A DNA stretch of 50,931 nt, taken from contig REEV01000075.1 of the NCBI GenBank assembly GCA_007694915.1, positions 1 to 50,931 on the forward strand. The letters run 5' to 3'. The DNA comes from Cyanobium sp. PLM2.Bin73. Its GTDB lineage: Bacteria; Cyanobacteriota; Cyanobacteriia; PCC-6307; Cyanobiaceae. The notes beneath the pieces were generated by a model. The model ran no database searches and had not been told where the DNA came from. It was given only the letters and a program-made list of their open reading frames with translations. This document shows, piece by piece, positions 27,002 to 35,346 of the stretch. The translations under genes were made by a program, and so were the position numbers. The stretch's first letter is position 1. Every line of letters begins with the position of its first letter.

Positions 27002-27563
27002 GGCTGCGCGGGGCGATGGGGGCCGGCGTGCCGGAGCTGGGCACTGCCTCCAGGCGGCTCAAGGCTCCCACCCCTGCCAGCTCAGGCAGGGGTTGATCGG
27101 CGAGCAGGGCGGCGGTGAGAGCCTCCAGTTCCGATCCGGAGCGGGCGCCGATGGAGCGGCCCCGGTTGGTGCCGGCGGCATCGAACAGTTCCAGGTGGGG
27201 GATGCCGTTCACCGCGTAGCGCTCCAGTTCCGGTTGCCAGCGAGGGTTGTCCACGTTCAACAGCACCACATCGAGGTGGCCGCGCTGCTGCCGTTCGATG
27301 CCCTCCATCGCCGGGGCCATGGCCCTGCAGGATTCGCACCAGTCGGCGTAGAACTCCACCACGGTGGGTGTGCCATTGGCCAGAGCTGTGCTGAGCTCCG
27401 GGGAGCGCCGGGCCATCGCTTCCAGCGGCGCCTGCTGCGTCAGAGCGCCCCGCTGCCACGCCACCAGCAGGGCGAGCAAGGCGGCGATCGCCAGCAGCAC
27501 TACACGTTCCCGGCGGCCGGGGCCGGCCGTGGGTTGCGTGCTGCTCACGTCTGTGCTGCTCAT
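26994..27563 (-). CDS. membrane-anchored thioredoxin-like protein (TxlA/HCF164 type)
   Basis: A 189-residue protein with one N-terminal membrane helix (about residues 22-38, RVVLLAIAALLALLVAW) and a thioredoxin fold whose active site is WCESC within FYADWCESCRAMAPAM. The cis-Pro is in NGIPHLELF. The layout matches cyanobacterial TxlA and plant HCF164, thylakoid lumen thioredoxins. The C-terminal 30 residues are a variable tail. Its 3' end overlaps the thyX start, so both are probably on one mRNA. Confidence 0.85.
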   Translation of the reverse strand: MSSTDVSSTQPTAGPGRRERVVLLAIAALLALLVAWQRGALTQQAPLEAMARRSPELSTALANGTPTVVEFYADWCESCRAMAPAMEGIERQQRGHLDVVLLNVDNPRWQPELERYAVNGIPHLELFDAAGTNRGRSIGARSGSELEALTAALLADQPLPELAGVGALSRLEAVPSSGTPAPIAPRSHG

Positions 27564-27652
27564 GGTTGTGGGCTGCTCCAGGCTGGTGGCACTCTGCCAG
27601 GGGTTGTCCCGCCGCCGCTGACCCCGCCCCCTGATCTCGCAGCCTCCGAACC

Positions 27653-28066
27653 ATGAAGCGCCGCCTCACCCTGCATTTCCCCCGGGAGGTGGTGCACCAG
27701 CCGATCACCTACCGGCTGGCTGTGGATTTCGACATCGCCGCCAAGATCCTGCGCGCCCAGATCGCCCCCAACCAGAGCGGCACCATGGTGGTGGAACTCT
27801 CGGGCGACATCGACGAGCTCGCCGCCGCCGAGACCTGGCTGGAGAGCCAGGGCCTGGGCCTCAACCGTGCTCCCGGTGAGATCGCCATCGACCGCCAGCT
27901 CTGCATCGACTGCGGCATCTGCTCCAGTGTCTGTCCCAGCGGTGCCCTCAGTGTCCAGGCTCCCGACTGGCGGCTGCAGTTCGATGCCAGCCGCTGCCTG
28001 GTGTGCGAGCAGTGCATTCCCAGCTGCCCGGTGGAGGCCATCGCCCTTGTGCTCGATCCAGCCTGA
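27653..28066 (+). CDS. NIL domain plus 2x[4Fe-4S] ferredoxin-type protein
   Basis: A 137-residue protein combining an NIL domain (residues 1-70, with KRRLTLHFPREVVHQPITYRL) with two ferredoxin-type cluster motifs: CIDCGICSSVCPSGAL and CLVCEQCIPSCPVEAI. The N-terminal NIL domain is found in methionine-related regulators and ABC transporters. The combination is common in cyanobacteria and methanogens and has been linked to sulfur or homocysteine metabolism, though this particular gene's role is unproven. The start is the ATG at 27653. It is followed 3 bp later by a membrane protein gene. Confidence 0.88.
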   Translation: MKRRLTLHFPREVVHQPITYRLAVDFDIAAKILRAQIAPNQSGTMVVELSGDIDELAAAETWLESQGLGLNRAPGEIAIDRQLCIDCGICSSVCPSGALSVQAPDWRLQFDASRCLVCEQCIPSCPVEAIALVLDPA

Positions 28067-28069
28067 GCC

Positions 28070-28561
28070 ATGGCTGTGCTGGCCGCTGTTGTCGCGTCCC
28101 TGTTGCGGCTGCTGGTGCTGCCGCTGAGGGCGCCCCTGGTGCTGCTGCTGGTGGCGGTGGCGGCCTACATCGGCACGTCCTGGCGGGTGCCACCGACGCC
28201 GGGCGATGGCCTGCTGGCGTCGCTGAGCTGGCTGGCGTCGTTCGACGCTCTGCAGACCCTGCTGGTGGTGGTGGTGTGCAGCATGCCGCTGCGACTGCTG
28301 CGCGGCGTCACCGGACTGATGGCGGCCAGCCAGGTGATGACCCTGGTGCTCACCCTGCTGATCGTCACCGTGGCCGCGATCTATCTGCTGCGGCTGGAGG
28401 TGCTCTCGCGCGTGCTGATCCTGGGCTCGGCTGTGTTGCTGGCCAGGGTGGACCTGGCCCGGATCCGGGTGGTGCCGCCACCGCTGCGGCTGTCCTGCGG
28501 CCTCAGTGTGCTGGTGCTGGTCAGCTGTGCCCTGGGCCGCTGGCTGATCAGCCGGGCCTGA
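28070..28561 (+). CDS. unknown small integral membrane protein
   Basis: A 163-residue protein I do not recognise. It is strongly hydrophobic, with about four to five predicted helices (around residues 5-35, 55-75, 85-105, 110-125 and 140-160) and few charged residues. One short basic loop (RVDLARIRVVPPPLR) precedes the last helix. It lies 3 bp after the NIL-ferredoxin gene on the same strand, which suggests co-transcription and perhaps partnership. The start is the ATG at 28070. Confidence 0.7.
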   Translation: MAVLAAVVASLLRLLVLPLRAPLVLLLVAVAAYIGTSWRVPPTPGDGLLASLSWLASFDALQTLLVVVVCSMPLRLLRGVTGLMAASQVMTLVLTLLIVTVAAIYLLRLEVLSRVLILGSAVLLARVDLARIRVVPPPLRLSCGLSVLVLVSCALGRWLISRA

Positions 28562-28575
28562 TGGGGCGACCGAGA

Positions 28576-30651
28576 TCAGCCTGGGTTGGCAGGCGCTGAC
28601 GGGCAGACCGGTGGCCGGGGCTCCTGAAGGCTCCAGAGGTTGCCCATCACCTTCTTCACGTAGAGGCGGGTTTCCGGGAAGGGGATGGCCTCCACCCACA
28701 GCTCAGGTTCACGGCTCAGGCGTGGATCGATCCACCCGGCCACGGCGTTGGGGCCGGCGTTGTAGCTGGCCACCGCCAGCAGCGGATTCCCCTGCCAGCG
28801 CTGCAGCAGCTGGCGCAGGTAGCGGGCCCCCAGGCTGGCGTTGAGGGCCGGCTGTTCGAGTTCGCCGGCCTGCAGCGGGCGGCCGATCAACTCCTCCGCC
28901 GTGGCGGGCATCAGCTGCAGCAGCCCCACCGCCCCCACCGGCGAGCGCACCGTGGGCGAGAAGCGCGACTCCTGCTTGGCCACCGCCGCCAGCAGGCTGG
29001 CGGGCACGGCGGCCTCCTCGCCGGCGGCGTTGAGCTCCTCAGCGAAGGCCGGCCTGTGCAGCTCCCGCTCCAGCACCTTCGCCCCGTGGCAGTCCCCGGC
29101 CGGCAGCCTCAGGCTGGCCTGCTCGAGCAGGCCCAGGCCGAGCCAGTGGTCGCCCACCTCCCGGCGCAGGCGACCTTCGTGGATCTGGGCCGCCGGATCG
29201 TCGCTGGCCCGCTGCTGCCGGCCCAGCAACCAGTGCTCCCACGCTTCCAGGGGCTGGTACAGCCGCCAGAGGCGATCCAGGGTGGGATCACCGCTGCCGA
29301 GGGGGTGCCAGAGGGGCTCGGCCAACGGCGGCGCCAGCTGGGCATCGAGCACCACGTCCCCCTGGCCCAGACGGGCCGCCGCCCGCCAGCCGTAGTAACC
29401 GCCAGGCTGCTGCTCGAGCAGGGCTCGCCAGATGTCCTCGGCCTCCTGCCGTTGGCCGAGTTGCCAGCGGGCCAGGCCCCGCCAGAAGCGCCGGCGGCCC
29501 TCCAGGGCGAGCGGCAGCTGCCCCTCGAGGCTGGGTTCATCGAGCAGCAGAGCCGCCTGGCTCCAGTTGCCCTCCAGAGCCTGCTCCCGGGCCTGGTGCC
29601 ACTGCAGCTCCCAGCTGGCGGGATCGTCGGGCCACCGGCGCAGCACCGCCAGCACGCGCAGCGGATCGCTGCCGTCCCGGGCCAGCCGGGCCTGGGCCGG
29701 GGCGCTGCCGCGCAGGGCAGCGGGCAGCTGCTGGATGGCCTCCAGGCTGGCTGCGCTGCGCCCCTCGCCGAGCAGCCGCACCGCCTCGAGCGCCTCGTCG
29801 CTGGCCGGAGCGCGGCGGGCCAGGGCGAGCAGCCGTGCTTCCGCCTCCTGCTCCCGCTCGGGATCGAGCAGCAGGGCGCGGGCCAGGGCCAGGTCGGTGG
29901 CGGGGCTGGCGGCGGAACCCCCCAGGCAGCTCTCGGCTGCCGCCCCATCGCCGAGCTGGGCCAGGGCGGCCGCGAGCTCGTCCCGCTCGTCGCTGCTGAG
30001 GGCCCCCTGGTCAGCTCCGCAGCGGCGCTGCAGCTGCGCCTTCGCCCCGGGCCAGCGCGCTCCCCAGCGGGCCAGGTGCAGGGCCCCATCGGGCCCCAGC
30101 TCCAGGGCGGCGGCCAGGGCCGCCGGATGGCCGGCAAACCGCGCCAGCAGCTGCTCCCGCAGGGCCGGCTGCTGGCGCCCGAGGCTGTAGAGGGCATCGG
30201 CGCTGGCGGGATCGGCTGGAAAGCGCCGCAGCAGGGCCTGCCAGCGCCTGGCCGCCAGGCCGTCGTCACCCTGCTGCTCCGCCGCCAGGGCCTCCCGTTT
30301 CAGCGCCAGTGCCGCCAGGGGATCGGATCCCCAGCCCTGGCCGCGCAGCAGCTGCCGCTCGGCCTTGAGCTGCTCAGGCTGCCGCTGGCTGTGGCCGTCG
30401 CCGCCGCGGCCCGCCAGCAGCAGCGCCGCTTCACGGCGCCGCTCGGGATCGGGATCCAGCCGCCAGCTGCGCTCCAGGCTGCGGCTTGAGAGCGCGGGGG
30501 TGAGCGCCGGCCGCTGCTGCAGCAGCAGGCGGCCGCCGAGCAGCAGAGCGGCGCTGCCCAGGCAGCTCACGGCCAGAAACAGGGGGAGGCGCTGCACGGG
30601 CCGGCCGGGATGACGGGCGGCATTCTGGTGGCCCGTCGCCCCGCTGCCCAT
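28576..30651 (-). CDS. lytic transglycosylase (SLT family)
   Basis: A 691-residue exported enzyme that cleaves peptidoglycan glycan strands with formation of 1,6-anhydro-MurNAc. The N-terminus carries a membrane anchor or signal (about residues 22-42), then a long alpha-helical TPR-like superhelix rich in Leu/Ala/Arg. The C-terminal SLT domain contains the catalytic Glu in KQESRFSP, then GAVGLLQLMPATA, ALNASLGARYLRQLL, ASYNAGPNAVAGWI and FPETRLYVKKVMGNLW. The start is the ATG at 30651, sharing a CATG palindrome with the divergent 71-residue gene. It converges with the preceding membrane protein gene. Confidence 0.93.
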   Translation of the reverse strand: MGSGATGHQNAARHPGRPVQRLPLFLAVSCLGSAALLLGGRLLLQQRPALTPALSSRSLERSWRLDPDPERRREAALLLAGRGGDGHSQRQPEQLKAERQLLRGQGWGSDPLAALALKREALAAEQQGDDGLAARRWQALLRRFPADPASADALYSLGRQQPALREQLLARFAGHPAALAAALELGPDGALHLARWGARWPGAKAQLQRRCGADQGALSSDERDELAAALAQLGDGAAAESCLGGSAASPATDLALARALLLDPEREQEAEARLLALARRAPASDEALEAVRLLGEGRSAASLEAIQQLPAALRGSAPAQARLARDGSDPLRVLAVLRRWPDDPASWELQWHQAREQALEGNWSQAALLLDEPSLEGQLPLALEGRRRFWRGLARWQLGQRQEAEDIWRALLEQQPGGYYGWRAAARLGQGDVVLDAQLAPPLAEPLWHPLGSGDPTLDRLWRLYQPLEAWEHWLLGRQQRASDDPAAQIHEGRLRREVGDHWLGLGLLEQASLRLPAGDCHGAKVLERELHRPAFAEELNAAGEEAAVPASLLAAVAKQESRFSPTVRSPVGAVGLLQLMPATAEELIGRPLQAGELEQPALNASLGARYLRQLLQRWQGNPLLAVASYNAGPNAVAGWIDPRLSREPELWVEAIPFPETRLYVKKVMGNLWSLQEPRPPVCPSAPANPG

Positions 30652-30865
30652 GCGCCGGCCTGCCCTGCCGCCCTACCTCTCCAGCCTCCCCGGCAGCGGC
30701 CAGCGTGTGCGGGCCCTGCGGGTGCTGGGCCTGGCCCTGTTGGTGTTGGTGTTGCGCCCGTGGCTGCCGTTCAGCTGGTTGCCGGGCTGGGTGGTGGGCG
30801 CTCTGCTGCTGTGGGCGTTGCTGGAGCTGTGCGGCTGGGTGTGGTGGCCCCGGCGGTGGCGCTGA
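30650..30865 (+). CDS. possible 71-residue small membrane protein
   Basis: A short frame with a basic head (MRRPALPPYLSSLPGSGQRVRALR), two adjacent hydrophobic stretches separated by RPWLPFSWLPGW, and the C-terminal tail WWPRRWR. Its layout (two helices with aromatic-basic ends) and its place between slt and glmM look like a real small gene. I cannot name a family and it may be spurious. Its ATG overlaps the start of the transglycosylase gene in opposite orientation. Confidence 0.5.
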   Translation: MRRPALPPYLSSLPGSGQRVRALRVLGLALLVLVLRPWLPFSWLPGWVVGALLLWALLELCGWVWWPRRWR

Positions 30866-30965
30866 GCTCAGCGGCGCTGAACCCATCGGCGTTGCGCCAG
30901 CTGGCACGGCAGGGCTGGGCGCCTGGCCCGGCCGGACATACCCTGGCCCCAGCACCCCCGTCGCC

Positions 30966-32354
30966 ATGAGCCAGCCGACCAGCCACCCGCTGGGTCATCC
31001 GCTCGGCGAGGGCATCGCCGGGTTCGGCACCGACGGCATCCGCGGTCAGGTGGGCAGCCAGGTCACGCCAGCCCTGGCGCTCCAGGTGGGTTTCTGGTGC
31101 GGCCAGGTGCTGCCCGCCGGTGCCCCGATTCTGATCGGCCGGGACAGCCGCAGCAGCGGGCCCATGCTCGCCGCCGCCCTCACCGCTGGCCTGACGGCGG
31201 CCGGCCGGGAGGTGTGGCACCTGGGGATCTGCCCCACCCCGGCCGTGCCCGGTGCCATCCGCAGTGCCGGCGCCGCCGGCGGCCTGATGGTGTCGGCCAG
31301 CCACAACCCCCCGGGGGACAACGGCATCAAGGTGTTCGGGCCCTCGGGGGCGAAGCTCAGCGCCGAGCTGCAACAGGCGATCGAGGCCGGGCTGGCCGGC
31401 CGCAGCCCGCTGCCGGAGTTCTGCAGCAGCGGCCGCAGTGTCGAGCGGCCCGATCTGGTGGCCTACTACCGCCAGGCCCTGGTGGCCAGTGCCGAGGGCC
31501 GCAGCCTCGCCGGCTGCCGCATCGTGCTGGATCTCTGTCATGGCTCGGCCACCGCCTGCGGCGAGGCCGTGTTCCGCGCTCTCGGCGCTGAGGTCACGGT
31601 GCTGCACGGCGAGCCGGACGGCGAGCGCATCAATGTGACCTGCGGCAGCACCCACCTCGAGCCCCTGCGCCAGGCCGTGCTGGCCTGCGGAGCCGAGATC
31701 GGCTTTGCCTTCGACGGCGACGCCGACCGCATGCTGGCGGTGGACGGCCGCGGCCGGGTGGTGGACGGCGATCAGATCCTCTACCTGTGGGGCTCGGCCC
31801 TGATGGAGGCCGGCAGTCTTCCCGATCACCGCATCGTCGCCACGGTGATGAGCAACCTCGGCTTTGAGCGGGCCTGGCAGCAGCGTGGCGGGGTGCTGGA
31901 ACGCACGCCCGTAGGCGACCAGCACGTGCACCGGGCCATGGAGGAATTCGGCGCGGGCCTCGGGGGTGAGCAGTCGGGCCACATCCTCTCGGCCCGCCAT
32001 GGCATGAGCGGCGATGGCCTGCTCACGGCCGTGCAGGTGGCCACCCTGCTGCACGGCCAGGGTCTCAGCCTGGCGGAGTGGCTGGACGGCAGCTTCCGCC
32101 CCTATCCCCAGCAGCTGGTGAATGTGCGCGTCCCCGACCATGAGCGGCGCCGCCATTGGCGGCAGTGCGCGCCCCTCTGCCGGGAGCTGGAGCGGGCCGA
32201 GGCCGAGATGCACGGCCAGGGCAGGGTGCTGGTGCGCGCCAGCGGCACCGAGCCGCTGCTGCGGGTGATGGTGGAGGCGGCCGAACCCCAGCTGGTGCAG
32301 CGCTGGGCCAGCCAGCTGGCCGCCGCCGCCGAGCTGCATCTCAACGCCGCCTGA
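30966..32354 (+). CDS. glmM: phosphoglucosamine mutase
   Basis: Interconverts glucosamine-6-phosphate and glucosamine-1-phosphate on the way to UDP-GlcNAc for peptidoglycan and lipopolysaccharide. The 462-residue protein starts MSQPTSHPLGHPLGEGIAGFGTDGIRG. The phosphoserine loop is MVSASHNPPGDNG and the metal loop is FDGDADRML. The sugar loop is in GEQSGHIL, and the phosphate site RASGTEPLLRVMVEA is near the C-terminus. The frame is open from 30705 but homology begins at the ATG at 30966. Its last 14 bp overlap the convergent GlcNAc-kinase gene. Confidence 0.96.
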   Translation: MSQPTSHPLGHPLGEGIAGFGTDGIRGQVGSQVTPALALQVGFWCGQVLPAGAPILIGRDSRSSGPMLAAALTAGLTAAGREVWHLGICPTPAVPGAIRSAGAAGGLMVSASHNPPGDNGIKVFGPSGAKLSAELQQAIEAGLAGRSPLPEFCSSGRSVERPDLVAYYRQALVASAEGRSLAGCRIVLDLCHGSATACGEAVFRALGAEVTVLHGEPDGERINVTCGSTHLEPLRQAVLACGAEIGFAFDGDADRMLAVDGRGRVVDGDQILYLWGSALMEAGSLPDHRIVATVMSNLGFERAWQQRGGVLERTPVGDQHVHRAMEEFGAGLGGEQSGHILSARHGMSGDGLLTAVQVATLLHGQGLSLAEWLDGSFRPYPQQLVNVRVPDHERRRHWRQCAPLCRELERAEAEMHGQGRVLVRASGTEPLLRVMVEAAEPQLVQRWASQLAAAAELHLNAA

Positions 32355-33309
32355 GCTCCAGCTGCTCGCGGGCCAGGCTGAGGGCGCCGGCACAGGCATC
32401 AGCGGCTGGTGGCTCCAGCCTGGCCGCGGGCAGGTCGCGGGCCAGGGCGAGCTCCAGCTCCAGGCGCAGCAGGGCCAGATGGCTCAGCGCTCCACCCAGG
32501 GGCCACACCGGCGGCCGCTCCAGGCTCAGCCGGCGGCTGATCGCCGCGGCCATCGCCGCCAGGGCCGTGGCGTTGCGGCGCACGATCGCCAGGGCGCAGG
32601 CATCGCCGGCCTCGGCGCAGGCGAGCACCACCGGCGCCAGGGCCGCGAAGCCTGCGGCGCCGAACCCGGGCTGCACCACCTGGGCCTTGATCGCCGCCGC
32701 CGCTCCCGGATCCTCGGGGTCCAGGTCCAGGGCGTGCCACAGGCGCTGCCGCAGCACGCTCCCGGGCCGGCGGCCATCGGCCATCTCCAGGCTGGCGCTG
32801 AGGCCGTCCCGGCCGATGTCCATCGCCGAGCCGGCCCCATCGAGCAGCCAGCCCCAGCCGGCACAGCGGTGCTCCACGCCCTGGCGGTTGCGGCCCACGG
32901 CGATGGTGCCGGTGCCGCTGATCAGCACCACCCCTTCCTCGGCCGTGCCCATGGCCCCACGCAGGGCCGTGCGCTCATCGCCGGTCACCACCAGCTGCTG
33001 GGACGGCAGCGCGAGGGCCGCGGCCGCCAGTTCCAGTCCCTGGACCTGCACGGCACTGCCCCCTTCGATGCCGCTGGCACCGACGGCGGCGGCCAGCAGC
33101 GATCCCCCGGCTCCGGCCGGGAGCGCCTCCAGGGCCTGCGCCAGGCTCAGCCGGAGGGCCCGGCGGAAGGCCTCGGGTCCGCCGTTGCTGGCCAGATGGC
33201 ACACACCGGGGCCAGTCCCTTCCACGAGGATCGCCCCGCTGCCGGCGTTGGCCAGGCGGCAGCGGGTGTGGGTCTGGCCGGCATCGAAGCCGGCGATCAG
33301 GTCAGCCAC
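32341..33309 (-). CDS. N-acetylglucosamine kinase-like (BadF/BadG/BcrA ATPase family)
   Basis: A 322-residue ATPase-fold kinase similar to N-acetylglucosamine kinases. The phosphate loop is GFDAGQTHTRCRLAN, and the ADP-binding segments are GTGTIAVGRN and GWGWLLDGAGSAMDIG. The reaction, by family, is ATP-dependent phosphorylation of GlcNAc or glucosamine; the actual sugar is inferred. Its gene overlaps ictB upstream by 8 bp and overlaps glmM convergently by 14 bp. It is the last gene of the FIST-trmB-ictB operon. Confidence 0.85.
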   Translation of the reverse strand: MADLIAGFDAGQTHTRCRLANAGSGAILVEGTGPGVCHLASNGGPEAFRRALRLSLAQALEALPAGAGGSLLAAAVGASGIEGGSAVQVQGLELAAAALALPSQQLVVTGDERTALRGAMGTAEEGVVLISGTGTIAVGRNRQGVEHRCAGWGWLLDGAGSAMDIGRDGLSASLEMADGRRPGSVLRQRLWHALDLDPEDPGAAAAIKAQVVQPGFGAAGFAALAPVVLACAEAGDACALAIVRRNATALAAMAAAISRRLSLERPPVWPLGGALSHLALLRLELELALARDLPAARLEPPAADACAGALSLAREQLELRRR

Positions 33310-34642
33310 CGGCCCTGCCCTCTGCGGGCGGGCGGCTGCCAGGGTCCGCCGCCGAGAGGGTGGCCAGGCAGAACCAGCCCGTGAGCTGCACCTCCGGCCG
33401 GAAGAAGATGGTGTCGGTGAGACCCTGCACGCCCAGCCCGGCGATCACCGCCAGCACCCCCAGGGCCGGCAGCGCCATGGCACCGTTGCGGCGCCAGATC
33501 GCCACACCCCGCTGCAGGCTCGCCAGCACCAGCCCGATGCCGGCCAGCAACCCGGGGATGCCCGCCTCCACCGCCAGTTCCAGGGGGATCGAGTAGGCAC
33601 TGAGGGCGTTGAAGCGGGGCTGCTGGTAGAGGGGGTAGATCAGGTTGAAGGCGTCGTTGCCGGGGCCGATCCCCAGCCAGGGCCGGGCCTGGATCATGTC
33701 CAGCGCCGCCAGCCAGACGTTGATGCGGAAGTTGTTGGAGCTGTCGCCCCGCCCGGCCAGCAGGCTCAGCACCCGCACCCGCAGGGGCTCCACCTGCACC
33801 ACCAGCACGGCCAGCAGGGCGGCACCGCCCACCAGCACCAGCACGGGCACCAGCCGCCGCCACAGGGGCGGCCAGCGCCGCGTCTGCTGGATGGCCAGCA
33901 GCAGCACCACCACGGCCGCCGCGGCCACCAGTCCCATCCAGGCGCCGCGGCTGTAGGTGAGCACGAGGGCGGCGAGACCCAGCACCAGGGCCGCCAGGGC
34001 GAACAGCCGCCGCGCTGGCGGCCGCCAGCGCAGCACCGCCACCAGGGCCAGGGGCAGGATCGGCAGCAGGTAGCCCGCCAGCAGGTTGGGGTTGTCGAGG
34101 GTGCTGTAGATGCGCACCGTGCCCGCGGCCACGGAGGTGGGATCGACCCAGCCGGCCAGCTCCGAGGTGTCGGCGTAGAGCTGGCGCAGGCCGATCACGC
34201 TGGTGAGCAGCGATCCCCCCAGCAGGGAGGCCACGATTCGGTCCCACCACAGCGGTGCGGCGCTGAGCACCTCCTGCATCAGGGCGTAGACCCCCAGGTA
34301 GCTCACCAGCTTCACCAGGCCCTTGAGCGCCGCGTTCGGCACCGGTGAGAAGCCGGTGGCCACCAGAGCCACCGCCAGGATCACCAGGATCCAGGCGTTG
34401 ATGGCGCCGATTCCCCGGGCCGGCCGGCGCAGGGCCAGCAACAGCCACAGCACGCCGCTGGCCAGGATCAGCAGGCTGAGGCCGGCGCGGCTCACCAGCG
34501 GCAGGCCCGCCATCAGGGCGCAGAGCACCAGGCCCGCCAGGGACACCAGCCGCTGGCCCACCGGCCCCACCCGCCAGTCCGCCAGCAGGCCCTGCCAGCG
34601 CAGCAGCAGCGGCGGTGCGGGGGAGAGGCTGGAGTCGCCCAC
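33302..34642 (-). CDS. ictB: IctB family membrane protein (O-antigen ligase-like)
   Basis: A 446-residue integral membrane protein of the Wzy_C/O-antigen ligase fold. In cyanobacteria IctB was named for involvement in inorganic carbon accumulation, although direct bicarbonate transport is debated. About ten helices are visible. Conserved-looking features are the LDNPNLLAGYLLPILPL segment, TYSRGAWMGLV, and the large loop GIGPGNDAFNLIYPLYQQP. The start is the ATG at 34642, 17 bp after trmB ends. Its 3' end overlaps the kinase start. Confidence 0.9.
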   Translation of the reverse strand: MGDSSLSPAPPLLLRWQGLLADWRVGPVGQRLVSLAGLVLCALMAGLPLVSRAGLSLLILASGVLWLLLALRRPARGIGAINAWILVILAVALVATGFSPVPNAALKGLVKLVSYLGVYALMQEVLSAAPLWWDRIVASLLGGSLLTSVIGLRQLYADTSELAGWVDPTSVAAGTVRIYSTLDNPNLLAGYLLPILPLALVAVLRWRPPARRLFALAALVLGLAALVLTYSRGAWMGLVAAAAVVVLLLAIQQTRRWPPLWRRLVPVLVLVGGAALLAVLVVQVEPLRVRVLSLLAGRGDSSNNFRINVWLAALDMIQARPWLGIGPGNDAFNLIYPLYQQPRFNALSAYSIPLELAVEAGIPGLLAGIGLVLASLQRGVAIWRRNGAMALPALGVLAVIAGLGVQGLTDTIFFRPEVQLTGWFCLATLSAADPGSRPPAEGRAGG

Positions 34643-34659
34643 GGCAGGCCCTGGTGAGG

Positions 34660-35346
34660 TCAGGGGGGATTATCGGCCGCTGCCTCCTCCAGCAGTGCCA
34701 GAGGCGGTGGGGGCTGGCGGTTGCGCTGGAACAGCACCCGGTACACCGGCAGGCCCTGCCGGAGCACATGGGCTTCGCGCTCGGTGGCCACCCGCAGCGG
34801 GTTGGCGCCGCGCCAGGGCCGTTCATCCTCCGGCGGCCGCTGGAAGCAGCCCGAGGCCTCCACCAGCTCCACCATCGGCTCGATCACGGCCAGCACATCG
34901 CTCTGCAGGAACAGCTCCCGCCCCGGCGCCAGGGCCCGGGCCAGGGCCAGCAGCAGGGCGGGCTGCAGCACCCGGCGCTTGTGGTGCTTCTTCTTGAACC
35001 AGGGGTCGGGGAACTGGATGCTCACCCGCTCCAGCAGACCTGGCTCCAGGGCGTCCAGCCACTGCTCCAGGCTGACGTTGGCGTTGCAGAACAGCACCTG
35101 CAGATTGGTGAGCCCGAGGGCCCGCCGCTCGGCCTCGGCCGCCTCCACCAGGGGGCGGCGGATCTCCACCCCCAGATGGTTGCCCCAGGGCTTGGCCTGG
35201 GCCAGGGCCAGCAGGAAACGCCCCCGGGCGCAGCCGATGTCGAGGTGGATGGGCCGCTCCGGGTGCTCGAAAAGCTGGGCTGGCGGCGGCAGTACCAGGG
35301 GCTGCTGGTAGATGCGGCTGAGGGGATTGACGTGCTGCCGCACCAT
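34660..35346 (-). CDS. trmB: tRNA (guanine-N7)-methyltransferase
   Basis: Methylates G46 in the variable loop of tRNAs using S-adenosylmethionine. The 228 residues include the SAM motif [31 protein letters not shown], the catalytic-type [14 protein letters not shown], and the later FLQSDVL. A C-terminal tail of about 20 residues rich in Pro and Ala is variable. The ATG at 35346 shares one base with the stop of the upstream FIST gene (TGATG), so they are translationally coupled. Confidence 0.96.
   Translation of the reverse strand: MVRQHVNPLSRIYQQPLVLPPPAQLFEHPERPIHLDIGCARGRFLLALAQAKPWGNHLGVEIRRPLVEAAEAERRALGLTNLQVLFCNANVSLEQWLDALEPGLLERVSIQFPDPWFKKKHHKRRVLQPALLLALARALAPGRELFLQSDVLAVIEPMVELVEASGCFQRPPEDERPWRGANPLRVATEREAHVLRQGLPVYRVLFQRNRQPPPPLALLEEAAADNPP

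Noticed and set aside
29056-30489. A 477-codon plus-strand frame antisense to the lytic transglycosylase
   Set aside because: It is antisense to a repeat-rich helical gene and of biased composition.
32156-34348. A 730-codon plus-strand frame across the kinase and ictB
   Set aside because: It is an antisense artefact with no recognisable domain.
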